Shown here in pieces: positions 1-12,892 of a stretch of 64,000 nucleotides of DNA. This stretch comes from Solanum dulcamara (Eukaryota > Streptophyta > Magnoliopsida > Solanales > Solanaceae), in the NCBI RefSeq assembly GCF_947179165.1, contig NC_077241.1, positions 29,631,246 through 29,695,245 on the forward strand, given 5' to 3'. The notes beneath the pieces are model-generated. The model had not been told where the DNA came from. It ran no database searches and saw only the letters and a program-made list of their open reading frames with translations. The translations under genes and the position numbers were made by a program. Numbering within the stretch: the stretch's first letter is position 1; each line of letters opens with the position of its first letter.

Positions 1-150
1 TAGCACGATCTTAGATGTGGAAGAAAACTAACATCCTAAATGTCCTATAGCCTCCTGTTTATGGATGTGGCGCGCAACACATCGATAACCAAGAGTCTAC
101 TAGACACGGTCTGCAGACAATCCAAGGACGAACTGCTCTGATACCACTTC
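1..150 (-). mobile_element. 5' internal leader of a minus-strand LTR retrotransposon (partial)
   Basis: This stretch is the reverse complement of the sequence that follows the primer-binding site in the plus-strand copies (compare 16553-16690 and 26093-26230). Shared blocks include the one around the 'cacatctataaac' motif. The rest of the element lies to the left, outside the window. No coding potential is seen. Confidence 0.85.
135..146 (-). promoter_or_regulatory. Primer-binding site, initiator tRNA-Met type
   Basis: On the minus strand this reads TGGTATCAGAGC, the classic plant complement to the 3' end of initiator tRNA-Met. It lies four bases (GAAG) inside the LTR end at 151, which fixes the orientation and the LTR boundary. 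Confidence 0.9.
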
Positions 151-2410
151 TGTCACGACCCAACCCCATAGGCCACGACTGGGGTCCGACCGGGACCCCC
201 ATATATATATCAATCAGTTGTGGTGAAGCCAAGTTATAGAAACGCAATGCATATACATCAAGTGTTGTCAAAACGGACAACAACAACACAATACGTACAT
301 AAGACCCAGCTTAACAAAACTAACATATATAACCCACATATACATATCTGCAGACCTCTAAAAAGAATAATGACAACATATGGCGGTATAGGGCCCCCGC
401 CGTACCCCTGAATAAATAAAACGATGATACACATCAGTGGCTAGTGCCCAAAACTAGGCTCCAATACAATAGAGCCTTTTCCAGCTGAGCTAAGCGGGAT
501 CCTATGCTGTCGGACTCAAAAAACCCGTACCTGTACTTGCGGGCATGAAACGCAACCCCCCGAAGAAAGAGGGGTCAGTACAACATATATACTGAGTATA
601 TAAGTATAACATAATACAACTGGAGGCATATCTGAAAAAGAGAAGCTGGGGATAATATATCAAATCCTAAACCTGTACCTGTACTCTGTGAATCAGGAAA
701 GCATGCATGCTCAAGTCATACCATATAGACGGCCCTTTTAGGGGTCCGGTGAATCATATCTATAGAACCATCATAGGTCCAGTGCTATTTCCACCTTATT
801 ACATCACATCATCATATATTTATACACGTATCCTGGCCCTCTATTGAGGGACTCAGTAAATAATGCAGTGAACTGTGCACGAGAACATATCCTAGCCCGA
901 GACTCAGGGAAAGAAGTGTTATAATATACACGAGTAGAGTAGTGAGTAACTATATGCAATTTAAATCATTATTAGAGACTTGACCGTATAAGAAGATTAA
1001 AATTTTGTCAGAGGACTCGAGTAGTAGTGTAATCATCTCGAGTGACCTCTAAATGCCATTATGGGAAATATCGATTATAATCTCGGGGATTCTAGACATG
1101 TACTAAAGTACATCCAAATTGCTTATGGAACCAGAAACATTTGTTAACATATAGTCTGTAAGACTTGGAGCCTTAATATTTGTTATCTCTTTAGCATAGA
1201 GAAGTTTTCAGGGAAATAGTTCAATTATTATAAAAGTCCGATATTCAGACGTAAATAAGAGATGCTAAGAATGGAGTTACCCCGGAACTCATATCATGTT
1301 TAACCTACAACTAAGACATGCCAGAAGAAGAAAGAGAATAAACTATATATAGTCTGTACTTTCCTTTATGTGGATATTTCGTACCTGTCCCATTCTAGGG
1401 ATCGGTGAACAACCATGGCATCATAACCTCATTTTCATGCCAAGTACATATCCAGAGAAATGAGAGATAGCTTTTCATAAACTACTCTTTAACACGTAGA
1501 AGCCTTAACAGGCAATACTCAATCTTTATAGGGATTCTATTATCAAATAGTGGATGGGGATTAGGAGGCATACTTGGAGTTCTGGGAGTGGAATTATTCC
1601 CACATTTCATCTACAAACCACCTAAGGCTATGACATGCCAACAGGAAAGAAAGATAGCTTTACACACTATGTCAACAACATGCCAAAAGAAAGCTTCACA
1701 TACCTTGTCTGAGTTATTCCTTATCCTGTTCGCCTCGTCGTCCTTTGAACCTATCCAACATAGAAGTAATATGAAAATCAACCCTTCTTAACTTTCCAGC
1801 ATCTTAGGTAACACCTTAGTATGAATGGAATGTATTTCCGTAGTCGTTTCCTCGACTAATTCTTTAGTTTGTTATGGCGTTAGCGAAAATTGGGCAGCAC
1901 CCCCCCTATAATGTGCCTTATCAAAATTTCCAATTAGGTCCCTAATTCCTACAGCCAACCAACAACAACAACCTGCAGCAATACACACCAACAATATGCA
2001 ATATAAACTCCAAATGATTCATTCAAAAAGATGATATCAAATAGGGCGTCTAGTCTTTATTCTATAACACCTTTCATTATATGAAACGAGGGGTCGTGTG
2101 GCTGCAACCAGAAGCATCCACACCCCTTTTATAATGCATTTAGGCCCTGCAACAATACATTACACCCCTGCAGCAACAACTCACTCAAAACTATCAAAAC
2201 GTGAATTCTGGACAGCTTACTGTTTTACCTTGTCGCTTCATTTCGAAGGGGTAATGGAGGGAAATAGGATTTACGTCTTTCATGAAATTATACACATGCA
2301 TCTTAGGGTCGCATACAATTTTGAATCACCCCTACATATATTATGTACAAAAAGATATGCCCAAAACACCAACAGCAGTCCGTGTAAGATTTCCAAAACC
2401 AAAAGTCTGG
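151..2410 (-). mobile_element. 5' LTR of minus-strand element, truncated at its outer end
   Basis: On the minus strand the LTR ends GGGTTGGGTCGTGACA at 151, next to the PBS. The body aligns along its length with other minus copies (7570-10170, 37557-40120). It stops near 2410, where the match to other copies (after the 'ctgggcagtag' block) breaks off and plus-strand LTR sequence begins. About 0.8-1 kb of the LTR start is missing. Short frames inside are not conserved as proteins. Confidence 0.8.
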
Positions 2411-4613
2411 GCAGTAGAGAAGTTTAAAGAACAAAGAGGGAAAATATTAAAAACTAGTTAACAAACCCATTTTTGGAAGGGACAATTTTTAGTAATATTG
2501 GTATAACTTCTTGTGTACAGCTTAGTTTTGGGTGATTCAATATGTTTTGGAAATTTATTTCATAGGTATATAACTTTCATTTAGCCTTTAAAATCCAGTT
2601 TTGTTTTTATCTTCTCGAAAAAGGGTGATGAAGTGTAGAGGAGCTACTGCCCAGATTTTGGTTTTGGAAATCTTACACTGGCTACTGTTGGTGTTTTGGG
2701 TATATCTTTTCATACATAATTGATGTAGGGGTGATTCTTTATGCGACCCTTAGACACATGTCTATAACTTTAATGAAGGATGTAAATCCTGTTTCCCTCA
2801 ATTACCCCTTCGAAACGAAGCAACAAGGTAAAATAGTAAGCTGTCCAGAATTCATGTTTTGATAGTTTTGAGTGAGTTGTTTGGCATTTGTATTGTGTAA
2901 GGTTGGTGTGAATTGCTTGTATATATGTTGCAAGTTGTTGTTCTTGGTTGGCTGTAGTTATTAAGGGTGTGATTGGAAATTCGGATAGGGCACATTATAG
3001 GGGAGGTGCTGCCCAATTTTCGTTAACGCCTTACCTAATTAAAGAACTAGTCAAAGAGATGGGCAAGGAAATAGATTCTAGGAATGCTAAGGTGGAATCT
3101 AAGATGCTGGAAAGCTAAGAGTAGTTGATATTCGTATTACTTTCATGTTGAATAGGTTCAAAGGACGACGAGGTAAATGGAATAAAGAGTAACTCACAAG
3201 AGGTATCTGAAGCTTCTCTTGGTATGTTTTTGGTATAGGTATGTAAAGCCTATCTTTTCTCCTTTGGCATGTCTTAAGATGTGAGCAGGATATGATATGA
3301 GCTTTGGGGGTAATTTCATTCCCAAGTTTTGAATATGACATCAGGACCCTCACTCACTTTTGAATGTTAAACTTTAAAGTAGTAAGCTGCTATCTTCGAG
3401 TCTTCTATATGATTGTATAATAATTGATTCGACTAAGCTCTTATTTGTAAAAAAGAAAGGCTCTGAGATAACTAATGCTCGAACTGTTATAAGATATTTC
3501 ACATTGGTATATGTCTTCGATTTCCAAAAACCCTTTTTACATAGCCCTTAGTGACAGTTAGAGAGTATACGTCAGATACCTTCTACCCTGGTCCCTAGGT
3601 GATGGTTTACTTGATGACTTCATTGAGTCTCATATAATGATTTAAACAGTGTTTTGTTTCTCACTACTCTACTCGTGTATACTGTAAAACTTCTTCTCCG
3701 AGTCCTGGGCCAGTTGTCAGATTCGTACAATCATTGCATTATTCACCGAGTCCCTCGCTAGAGGGACGACATCCGTATGTATATATATGATGGCCTGGGG
3801 CCTGATACTGATACTATGATAATATGTTTTAATAAGGTGACGATGACTTGGGGCTTGATACTGATACTATGATGACGTGTTGTAATAAGGTGGAAATAGC
3901 ACGGGGCCTAATACTGATACTACATATATGATTCACCGGACCCCTAACAGGGCTGGCTATATTGAAAATTTGAGCATGCATGTTTTTGTGATTCACAGAG
4001 TACTGGTACATGTTTCTGATTTGATAATTGGTTCCCCTGCTTCTCTATTTTTGATATATCTCCAGTTGTACTATGTTACGTTTTACATACTCAGTACATA
4101 TGTCGTACTAACCCCCTTTCTTGGGGGGCTGCGTTCATGCCCGCAGGTACAGATACAGGTTTTGGGAGTCCGTCAGCTTAGGATTCCACGTAGCTCAGCT
4201 AGAAAAGGCTCCATTGTATCAAGGCCTAGTTTTTGATACTGTCCACTGATGTATAACATTATTTTGTCCATTCGGGTGTACGGCGGGGGACTTGTCCCGC
4301 CATTTATTGTCATTTATATTTTTAGAGTTCTGCAGACATGTATATGTCGGTCCTGTATGTCAGTTTGATTCAGCTGGGTCTACCTGATATATGATATATG
4401 TGATTATGTTATGGCAGCCTTGTCGGCTTGCATGCCTTTCCATGTTGTGATACAAACGAAAAGGGCTACAGGTTTATGAAAATGTTATCGCCTAGTAGGG
4501 ATCTTTACATGATATTGTTTTATTTACAGTTCAATGTGACCACAACTCATAGATATGTATACGGGGGGTCCAGGTCGGACCTCAGTCGCAGCCTACGAGG
4601 TTGGGTCGTGACA
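2411..4613 (+). mobile_element. 5' LTR of element A, 5'-truncated
   Basis: This is plus-strand LTR sequence matching 14266-16552 of element B, ending in TCGTGACA at 4613 and followed by GAAG and a PBS. The first ~770 bp of the LTR, including the promoter region, are missing. With the preceding minus LTR it forms a large inverted repeat. The late-LTR hairpins and the GGCTCC/GGAGCC block are present near 4090-4230. Confidence 0.8.
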
Positions 4614-4617
4614 GAAG

Positions 4618-4629
4618 TGGTATCAGAGC
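4618..4629 (+). promoter_or_regulatory. Primer-binding site of element A
   Basis: TGGTATCAGAGC, four bases after the LTR end (TGACA/GAAG). It would pair with the 3' end of initiator tRNA-Met to prime minus-strand DNA synthesis. Confidence 0.9.
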
Positions 4630-6688
4630 AGTTCATCCTTAGATTGTCTGCAGATTGTGTCTAGTAGAGTCTTGATTATTGATGTGTTGCACGCCACATC
4701 TATAAACAAGAAGCTACAGGATATTTAGGATGTTACCTTTCTTTCACATCTGAGATCGTGCTTTAGGAAAATTCCTTATACTAACCTTGGATCATAACAG
4801 AAGGAAGACACCAACAGAAGGAAGTAATTGACGACATGGAAAGTTACAAAGCACGCATGTAAGTAAAGTAAAGGCACGGAAGATATCCGTCGGGTAAGGT
4901 ATTGAAGTACTATTGAAACATAAAGTTGAAACCTGAAAGGAAAGAAAACAGGAAGTGTAATAGATGCAGTTTGAAGTTGGACATATGAGGTAAGTCCAAT
5001 ATTTTTATATTATTGTTGATGTTGAAAGCCCTGTGTGGCCGCAATATGAGATGACATTGAAAGCCCTGTGCGACTGTGATATTAATATATATATGTGTTG
5101 TCCCTGTGAGGCATTGTTGGTATTTTTTGCGTACAGGTTGTGGGATAGTAAGAAGTGTAGAGGAAACCCTGCCAAAATTTTTCTAGGACAAGAAAAGGAA
5201 ATGAAGCATAGACTTTTAGTATGCCTTAAAAATTGATACCAAGTACCCCTACTGTGTTTAACTAAAGATGTAAGAGGTATCCTTCAGGTTGACAATAAGG
5301 GGCACCCTTTTCACTTGAAGAATTTTATTTTGGAGGAACAAAAACTTATTTAAGTAGAAAGTTCGGACTACGGTATGTCTAACCGTATTTATACTGTAGG
5401 AAGATAAACAGAGGGCTCAGGATGAAGGATAAGATGTCCCGCGAATGAGTTTCACTCTTTTTGAAAAGTACCAAACCCACAACTCCTATTGTAAATTAGA
5501 CGAGTTGTTCATAACTTGAGGATAAACTTGGAAGGAAACTAAGTCGGGCAAGAATTAAAAAAGAAGTACTGTGATGTTTAAGAGGTTCTGATTTCTTCCA
5601 ACAATGGTTGGAAAATGGTTTATGATAATAGTTTATAGTTCTTCACCGACTAATTAGGGAAAGAACTTCTGATAGAAGTACCTCAAAGAGATGTCAGGAA
5701 CTGAACACAAATACGAACCAAAAGGGGGATATGCAAATATGAATTAACAGTGTGATACGAGGATGCGGGGATAAAGTGGGACCACTAGTAAGGCATACTT
5801 AGTATGCGTTGACTAAGTTAAAACCCTGCGTTGAGAATGCAGTGAGAGCATGGAGCTTAAGATACAAAAAAAAAGTGACGCGTGTACATTACGTCGCTTC
5901 AAAAATATAATGGAACTTTTAAGAGACAAAGACTGCAAACTTAAGGAATAAAGGGCACAACTTCCATTCATCCCAAGAAACAAAGGATGCAGGTTGGGAC
6001 AAAGCCACTACTTCAAGAAAACCTGGAATAGTTATCGTCAGAATACTAGTACTGCCTAATTGAAATTGGAACAACTACAAGTACAAATAGAGGAAAGTAC
6101 GAGTACCCACTAAAGGGGTGAAGTTAATGAGAAAATGGCAAAAATAAGGTGAAGGCAATCGATATGGGAATATATTTGAGATGGATGTCTAAACTTCAAT
6201 AAGATATCTGGACGAACAAAGTTAGAAAGGTCTGGAAGCCACAAGTAATGGGATGGAAGCCAGAATGCTATATAAGGCAGCGTTAAGAAGTTTGTGACGA
6301 GACCCTGAATGACATAACACTAGAAGGCGGCTGCGTATAAAAATAAAAGAGTGTAACCATGAAAGAATATCAACCAACTTAAGAGACATTACGAAGGATA
6401 ATGACAGCACGCTAGACCAAAAGCCAAAATGTTAGTTATATAGTTAGTCGCAAATGATGTTGCGATAGATAAATAACCAAAGAAAAAGGAATAGAAAGCC
6501 TCTTGTGGTAGAAAATGAGGAGAACACAAAGTGAATAGAGGATAGTGGAGCTAAAGGTCCACGCCGATACTGGATGCAAGATAACAAACGAAAAGACAGG
6601 GCAAAACATAAAGACTCGCGAGACAACGCTGAGGTAAATCTGGAGCTAAGTTGAGTGCCACACATATTATGGCAAGGATTACAATGAA

Positions 6689-6805
6689 ACGTGACACGAA
6701 TACTTCCCATAGAGGTCACCCATTCCAGTATTACTCTCGCCCCAGCACGCTTAACCTTAAAATTCTGATGGAACTTAATGCGTTAGTGCTGGTATGATCA
6801 AGCGA
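6689..6805 (-). pseudogene. 5S rRNA-derived segment (copy in element A)
   Basis: Read on the minus strand, this aligns over about 117 bases with plant 5S rRNA: GATCATACCAGCACTAA, then CCATCAGAA, GTTAAGCGTGCTGGGGCGAG (internal control A-box region), AGTAATACT, GGGTGACCTC, then GGGAAG and CGTGT. Differences from the canonical gene are spread along it, for example TTAA in place of CCGGA and a changed 3' end. It lies about 2.1 kb into the internal domain, antisense to the element. The same segment sits at the same place in B and C, so it was part of the ancestral element. A working 5S gene is unlikely. Confidence 0.85.
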
Positions 6806-7569
6806 GATGGAAGAATCAGAACTAGCGGTGGAGGAATGACATGATATTATGTTCCTGGAATACTATACGTTACGTTGAGGGTATTGTAAAAAGGATTTAA
6901 GCAAGACAAGAAGGATTAGCTAACTGCTAACTGACGATGCACTCAAATCCCACAACTCTTCAACATAGAACCAGTTAATGAGAGGAAAACCGCAAAAGGA
7001 CTATGTGGGCCAGTGGGCGAGGGAATTTCGACACCACTTAGCAGCCAACTCTGAGGGCTAAAAATCAAAACCTAAAAGGTAAGGGTACCAGCTGATGTAA
7101 TTTACGAATAACAGGAAGCAATACCCAAGGTCAAAAATTCCACAATATGACCAGGACTACAAGACTCACTTTGCACTCCAGCGCCAGATGAATCTAGAGG
7201 GAATGTTACTTGTGGATTAACAATATTAGTCCTTCCTCCTTCGATCAAAGGTTACCTACTCCACTGAGAAGGTGTAAAATTGTAGGGTAAAGGAGTGGTG
7301 GACCTTACGGAGTCCCCACAGCTATTATCCCAAGTATAGGATCCAAACTTCCAACTAACTACCGAGATATGCGAAGATAGGTTAAGCCGAACTACGAAGA
7401 TGGAATTAGTACTACGGGTGGAGTAAGACATGGCCACGAGTGGACCAAAGATCTACCCAAACATCGAGTGTAGGATAAGGGAGAAAAAGGCAGGGTAAAA
7501 TATAAGGACTAGCAAAGTAACTCTAGGATACTTCGTGTACCCTCTCATATTCTTATAAAGGTAAAGAAT

Positions 7570-10500
7570 TGTCACGACCCAACCCCATAGGTCATGACTG
7601 GGGTCCGACCTGGACCCTCTTATGCATATTTATCAGCTACACTTAAGTTGAACCATGTGTGATGTGATACTATACACAAAAACCTCAATAGTTTAAAACT
7701 TTTTCATGTACCTGTAGCCTCTTTCATTCGTATCATATCATGAAAGGGCACGCGCCGATGAGGCTGACATAACATAAAAACATTTACAACATGCCGTATA
7801 GGCACAGTCGAAACAAACTTATAAATAACCCACATCCATATGTCTACAGACCTCTAGGAATAGTAACAGCAATATATGGTGGGATAGGGCCTCCGCCGTA
7901 CCCCTGAATGTATAAATATATACATTAAGTGATTGGTATCAAAAATTAGGCTCTAGAATAGTGAAGCTCTTCCAACATAGCTGAGAGGAACTCCTAAGCT
8001 GACGGATCTCCAAAATGAACATCTGTACCTGCGGGCATGAAACGCAGCCCCTTGGGGAATGGAGGGTCAGTACGATATATGTACTGAGTATATAAATCAT
8101 AACGCATCACAATTGAGAGAACAACTAAAGATGGGATGCAGGAAACAAGTATAACAGTTAATAAGGTACTATACCTGCATCCTATAACATAAGGGCATGT
8201 ACATCATCTTCACATACCGTATCCGGCCCGCTGGGGACTCAGAGTTACCATGTAATCGCATACGGCGTCGTGTCATAGGTTACGATTACCTTATTATCTT
8301 TTCACATGCATGCCCATCTATCATTACATATCATACCGTACTCGGCCCAGTATGGGTCTCAGTGTTATAATCATATCATCACATATCGTATCCGTCCCAT
8401 TAGGGGACTCGATGTTATCATCATATCATCATATACCATACCCGGCCCTTTAAGGGACTCGGTGTTATAATTAAATCATCATATGTCGTACCCGGCCCTT
8501 TAGGGGACTCAGTGTTATAATCATATTATCATATACCATACCCGGCCTATTAGGGGACTCGGTGTTATAATCATAGCATCATATACCGTACTCGGCCCAT
8601 TATAGGACTCGGTGTCATAGTCATCATATATATGTAGATCATTATCCGAGACTCTCTAAGGTAATCATACTGAACTATCATTCGTGGGTCAGGATAATAA
8701 TCATCTCAGGTGCCCTTTGAGTGTCACTAGGGCTATATTAAGTGAAGTCTCAGGAATTATAGACATATTTTAGGGTAATTCCAACTGGCTTAAGGGAATC
8801 ATAGAAATCTGTCATCACAGATTCCTTAGGACTAGGAGCTCTAAGTCCTACTATTAATCAATATATAGATAGTTCAGGGAAGGTAGCTCAACTACGATGA
8901 GAGTTTTCCTGCCAAGGAGTGAATATGAGACATATAGCATATTCGAAGCTTAGGAACGGACTTACTCTGGAGCTCGTATCATGTATCGTTTTCTTGAAGA
9001 CATGTCAAAAGAAAGAAAGGGTAGGCCTCACCTGTTTTTCTCTTCTTATCCCAAAGGAGTTTGAGAGACAATAATTCACCTATCGTAGGCGTCCTAGTAT
9101 TCAGTAGTGGATAAGAATCAAGAGGTATGCTTGGGGCCTTATGAATAGAATTATCCCCACTTGCATACCAGATATACATATTGCACTTCTATCAAGGATA
9201 TGCCAAGAGAAGGAAAGGATAGCCTTACATACTCATCACTTCCTAACGTATGGAAGGCTTGAGAAGGCCTAGTTCAATAACTGTAAGAGTGCTTTTATCA
9301 AGAAGTAAATGAGGACCGTGAACTACGCTTGGAATTTATGAGTAGATTTACCCTCAATCTCATATCATTCATTACTTAACTTGAAGACATGCCAAAAGAA
9401 GAAACAAGATAGGCTTTACATACTTATGCCAAAAACATGCCAAAAGAAAGATTCACATACCTTGTCCGAGTTATTCCTTATCCTGTTCGCCTCGTCGTCC
9501 TTTGAACCTATCCAACATAAAAGTAACATGAATATCAACCCTCCTTAACTTTCCAGCATCTTAGGTTACACTTTAGTATTAATAGAATCTATTTCCTTAG
9601 TCATTTCCTCGACTAGTTCTTTAGTTTGCTAAGGCATTAACAAAAATTGGGAAGCACCTCCCCTATAATGTGCCCTATCCAAATTTCCGATTTGGTCCCT
9701 AAGACCTACAGCCAACCAACAACAACAACCTGCAGCAATTCACACAAACAATATACAATATAAACTCTAAATGACTCATTCAAAAAGATGATATCAAATA
9801 GGACGTCTAGTCTTTATTCTATAAGGCCTTTCATTATACGAAACAAGGGGTCGTGTGGCTGCAACCAGCAGAATCCACACCCCTTTTACAATGCATTTAG
9901 GCCCTGCAACAATACATTACACCCCTGCAGCAACAACTCACTCAAAACTATGAAAACGTGAATTCTGGACAGCTTACTAATTTTCCTTGTCGCTTAATTT
10001 CGAAGGGGTAATGGAGGGAAACAGGATTTATGTCCTTAATGAAAGTTATAGACATGAGTCTTAGGGTCGAATAGAATTTCGAATCACCCCTACATCAATT
10101 TTCTACAAAAGGATATGCCCAAAACACCAACTGCAATACATGTAAGATTTCCAAAACCAAAATCTGGGGAGTAGCTCCTCTACACGTCATCACCCTTTTT
10201 TGAGAATCTAAAAGCAAAAATGGATTTTAAAGTCTACATCAAAGTTATATACCTATGAAATAACTTTCCAAAACATATTGAATCACCCAAAACGAATCTA
10301 TACATAAGAGGTTATACCAATATTACTAACAACTGTCCCCTCCAAAAACGGGTTTGTTAACTAGTTTTTAACATTTTCCCTCTTTGTTCTTTCAACTTTC
10401 TCTCAAGTTCCAAACTGAAGAATTAATTCTATAGACATCGTAAGAAATATATATACACCTCCACGGGGTTGAGGAACATCATAGATAATTAATTCACGAA

Positions 10501-11157
10501 GGAAAATTGAAGAACTTACCTTAATTTTTCCAAAACGTGGCTGCCTTTCTCCTTTTTCTTCTTCACATTTTTCCTTCTAAGTTGTTGGCTGATTTTGGAT
10601 AAATGACTTTCTTTAAGAGTCATAAAACATAAATACATGGGCTACCTTGGAGGTGGCACGTGTTAGCCCCTTAGGGTGACACGTGTCAAGCCATGTTTGT
10701 CCACCGTATCATGCTGCCACGTGGCAGTAGGGTCCACCCCCCAAGAAGCTGCATCACCTACTTGACCCTTAGTAGGTGTATCACTTGCTTGCTTGAGGTG
10801 CTGCCACGTATCGCTCCCCTATTGGCTGCTACGTGTCGTCTTTTCCCCTTCCTCGCAGGTTTGTAATCTCATCTTATTTTAGGAGCCTATGTAATCCATG
10901 CTACGTAAGCTTGGTATGTCCTTAAGCAACTCAAGTATATACGACTTCTAAATTAGTAGCTTACGTAGGTAAATCGAGTCCTACGACTCATTACTTGGCC
11001 TCCAATTCCTTCCGGATTCTTATGACTCTATTTCCAACCTTCTCTACTATAGGGTATCACATTCTCCTTTCCTTGAAGTCATTTGATAGTGTCGTAGCTT
11101 ATCTGTCTCACATAATAATGTCTGAAGAACTTAAGAGATATTCTGAGCTCGAGAGTG
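7570..11157 (-). mobile_element. 3' LTR of a minus-strand element inserted in element A
   Basis: The minus-strand LTR ends TGACA at 7570, breaking element A's internal sequence. The body is collinear with other minus LTRs. At the other end the sequence reaches 'gagagtgtgg' and then jumps into mid-internal sequence, so the first ~9 bases of the LTR (TGTTACACC) are missing. The conserved promoter region lies at about 10640-10740 (CACGTG motifs) and the antisense GTAAGT motif near 10516. A 50-bp minisatellite lies at 8330-8640. Confidence 0.8.
8330..8640. repeat. 50-bp tandem repeat within the LTR
   Basis: Six diverged copies of a ~50-bp unit are spaced at 8341, 8391, 8442, 8491, 8541 and 8591. 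Each carries a C-rich 'cccggccc' block followed by 'ggactcggtgttata' and an AT-rich 'atcatat' stretch. Fewer or more scattered versions occur in other LTR copies (32270-32830, 48250-48480), so the array varies in copy number between elements. Confidence 0.85.
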
Positions 11158-12385
11158 TGGCTTATATAGCATTCTGGCTTCCATCCAATTATTGGTAGCT
11201 TCCGGACCTTTCTAACTCGGTTCAGCAAGATATCTTATTGAAGTTTAGACTTCTAGCTCACATATATTGTTATATCAATTGCCTTCTCCTACCTTTGCCA
11301 TTTTCTTAATAACTTCCCCCCTTTAGAGGGTACTCGTACTTTCATGTGCTTGTACCTTGCTCTATGTCTCTTTTTCCAGTCCCAATTTCACCCAATCTCT
11401 TCATCCAATCTACTTGGTACTGCATCATGTCTACATCTATCTTCATATTTTATAATTGGACTATCCGCGTATGGAGCCTTGGCTAAATTACAAAGCGACG
11501 AGAACCTTTCCATATTTAATGTGATGTCCTTTCTACTAATTGATACTTGAATAATGTGACCCAAGGAACAACTCATCAAAGGCCACCTTCTACTTTTTCT
11601 TTTCCCAGAATTACTTCGCACCTGTAGTCATTCCAATTCCAATTAGGCAGTGCTAGTATTCCGACGATAACTATTTAAGGTTTTCTTAAAGTAGTAGCTT
11701 TATCCCAACCTATATCCTTTGCCTCTTGGGGCAAATAAAAGTTGCGCCATTTGTTCCTTAAGTTTTCCATCCTCGTCACTTAAGAGTTCAACTATTTTTG
11801 GGGCGATGTTATGTACACACATCATTTTTTTTGTATCTTAAGCCCCATGCTCTTACTACGTTCTCAACGCAGGCCTTTAACTTAGTCAACACGTACTAAG
11901 TGGGTCTTACTAGTGGTTCCACTTTATCCCTGCATACTCGTATCACACTGTTCAATTCATACTTACATATCCTCTTTTTAATTTGAATTCGTGTTCAGTT
12001 CCTAACATCTCTTTGAGGTGCTTCTGTTAGAAGTTCTTTTCCCAATTAGTCGGTGGAGAATTATAAACTGTTATCGTAAACCATTTTTCAACCATTGTTG
12101 GAAGAAACCAGAATCTCTTAAACATCACAGTACTTTCCTTTTAATACTTGCCTGACCTGGTCTCCTTCCAAGTTTATCCTCAAGTTATGAACAACTCGTC
12201 TAATTTACGATAGGAATTGAGGGCTTGGGGCTTTCAAAAAGAGTGAAGCTCAATTACTAGACACCTTACCCTTCAACCTAAGCTTCTCTTTTTTTCTATA
12301 GCATAGTTACAGCTGGAGATACTGTGGTATGAACTGTACTGCTCAGACAGACTTTTGTTTCTCCGTAATAAACTTCCCCAAGTAA

Positions 12386-12452
12386 AAAGGGTACCTCTTA
12401 TGGACGACCTAAAGGGTACCTCTTATGGATGACCTAAAGGGTACCTCTTACG
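12386..12452. repeat. 25-bp tandem repeat, 2.7 copies
   Basis: Units start at 12386, 12411 and 12436, each with 'aaagggtacctctta'. Other internal domains have only one copy of this block (about 5260-5310 on the opposite strand), so the expansion is private to this copy. Confidence 0.9.
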
Positions 12453-12892
12453 GCTTTAGTTTGGCATAATATGGGTACTCGGTATCAATTTCCAAGATAT
12501 ATTATAAACTATGTTTTATTCCCCCTTTTTTTTCTTGTATTGGGAAAATTTTGGCAGAGTTTCCTCTATACTCTTTACTATCCCACAACCTGCACGTATA
12601 GAATACCAATAACGCCTCACAGGGCCAACATATATACATATATTCGTGTCATATCATACTACTGCCATAATGCCTCAAAGGGCCAATATACACATGTGTT
12701 TATCACATTTCCTATTACAGCCGCACAGGGCCTTCTACATTAACTCAAAACAACACTGACAAAATTACCCCATATAGTTAACAAAACTTAACCTATTCTG
12801 TGCCTATAGCTCATTTAGTCCCTTGTTCGTCCTGGTGACCTAGGAGGTGAAGTATACTCTTCCTCCTCATTTATGTGCCATCTACTTCTCTG

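Larger units (their letters stand above)
4614..7569 (+). mobile_element. Internal domain of element A, interrupted
   Basis: The sequence is collinear with the first ~3 kb of the internal domains of elements B (16553 onward) and C (26093 onward). Stops are frequent in all frames and I cannot recognise gag, protease, reverse transcriptase or RNase H. It includes two imperfect 35-bp repeats (about 5018-5083, 'ttgaaagccctgtg' blocks) and an antisense 5S-derived segment at 6689-6805. It stops at 7569, where a minus-strand LTR begins. The uninterrupted sequence at that point is seen in C near 29060 ('ggtaaagaatgac'). Confidence 0.8.

Noticed and set aside
1588..2427. Plus-strand frames of 67 and 109 codons at 1588-1791 and 2098-2427
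   Set aside because: They lie antisense in a minus-strand LTR, and equivalent regions in other copies carry stops. No host gene is supported.
151..4613. Inverted TGTCACGACCC ... GGGTCGTGACA ends resembling terminal inverted repeats of a DNA transposon
   Set aside because: Each end is followed outward by GAAG and a tRNA-Met primer-binding site, and complete copies run TGTTACACCCC to TCGTGACA with 5-bp duplications. These are LTR 3' ends in opposite orientation.
6689..6805. A functional 5S rRNA gene
   Set aside because: Changes occur in stems and in the 3' end, there is no clear T-run terminator directly after it, and it is a fixed internal part of retrotransposon copies and not in a 5S array.
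8330..8640. A CRISPR-like array of 50-bp spaced repeats
   Set aside because: Whole 50-bp units are repeats with divergence throughout, with no unique spacers. The context is a plant LTR.
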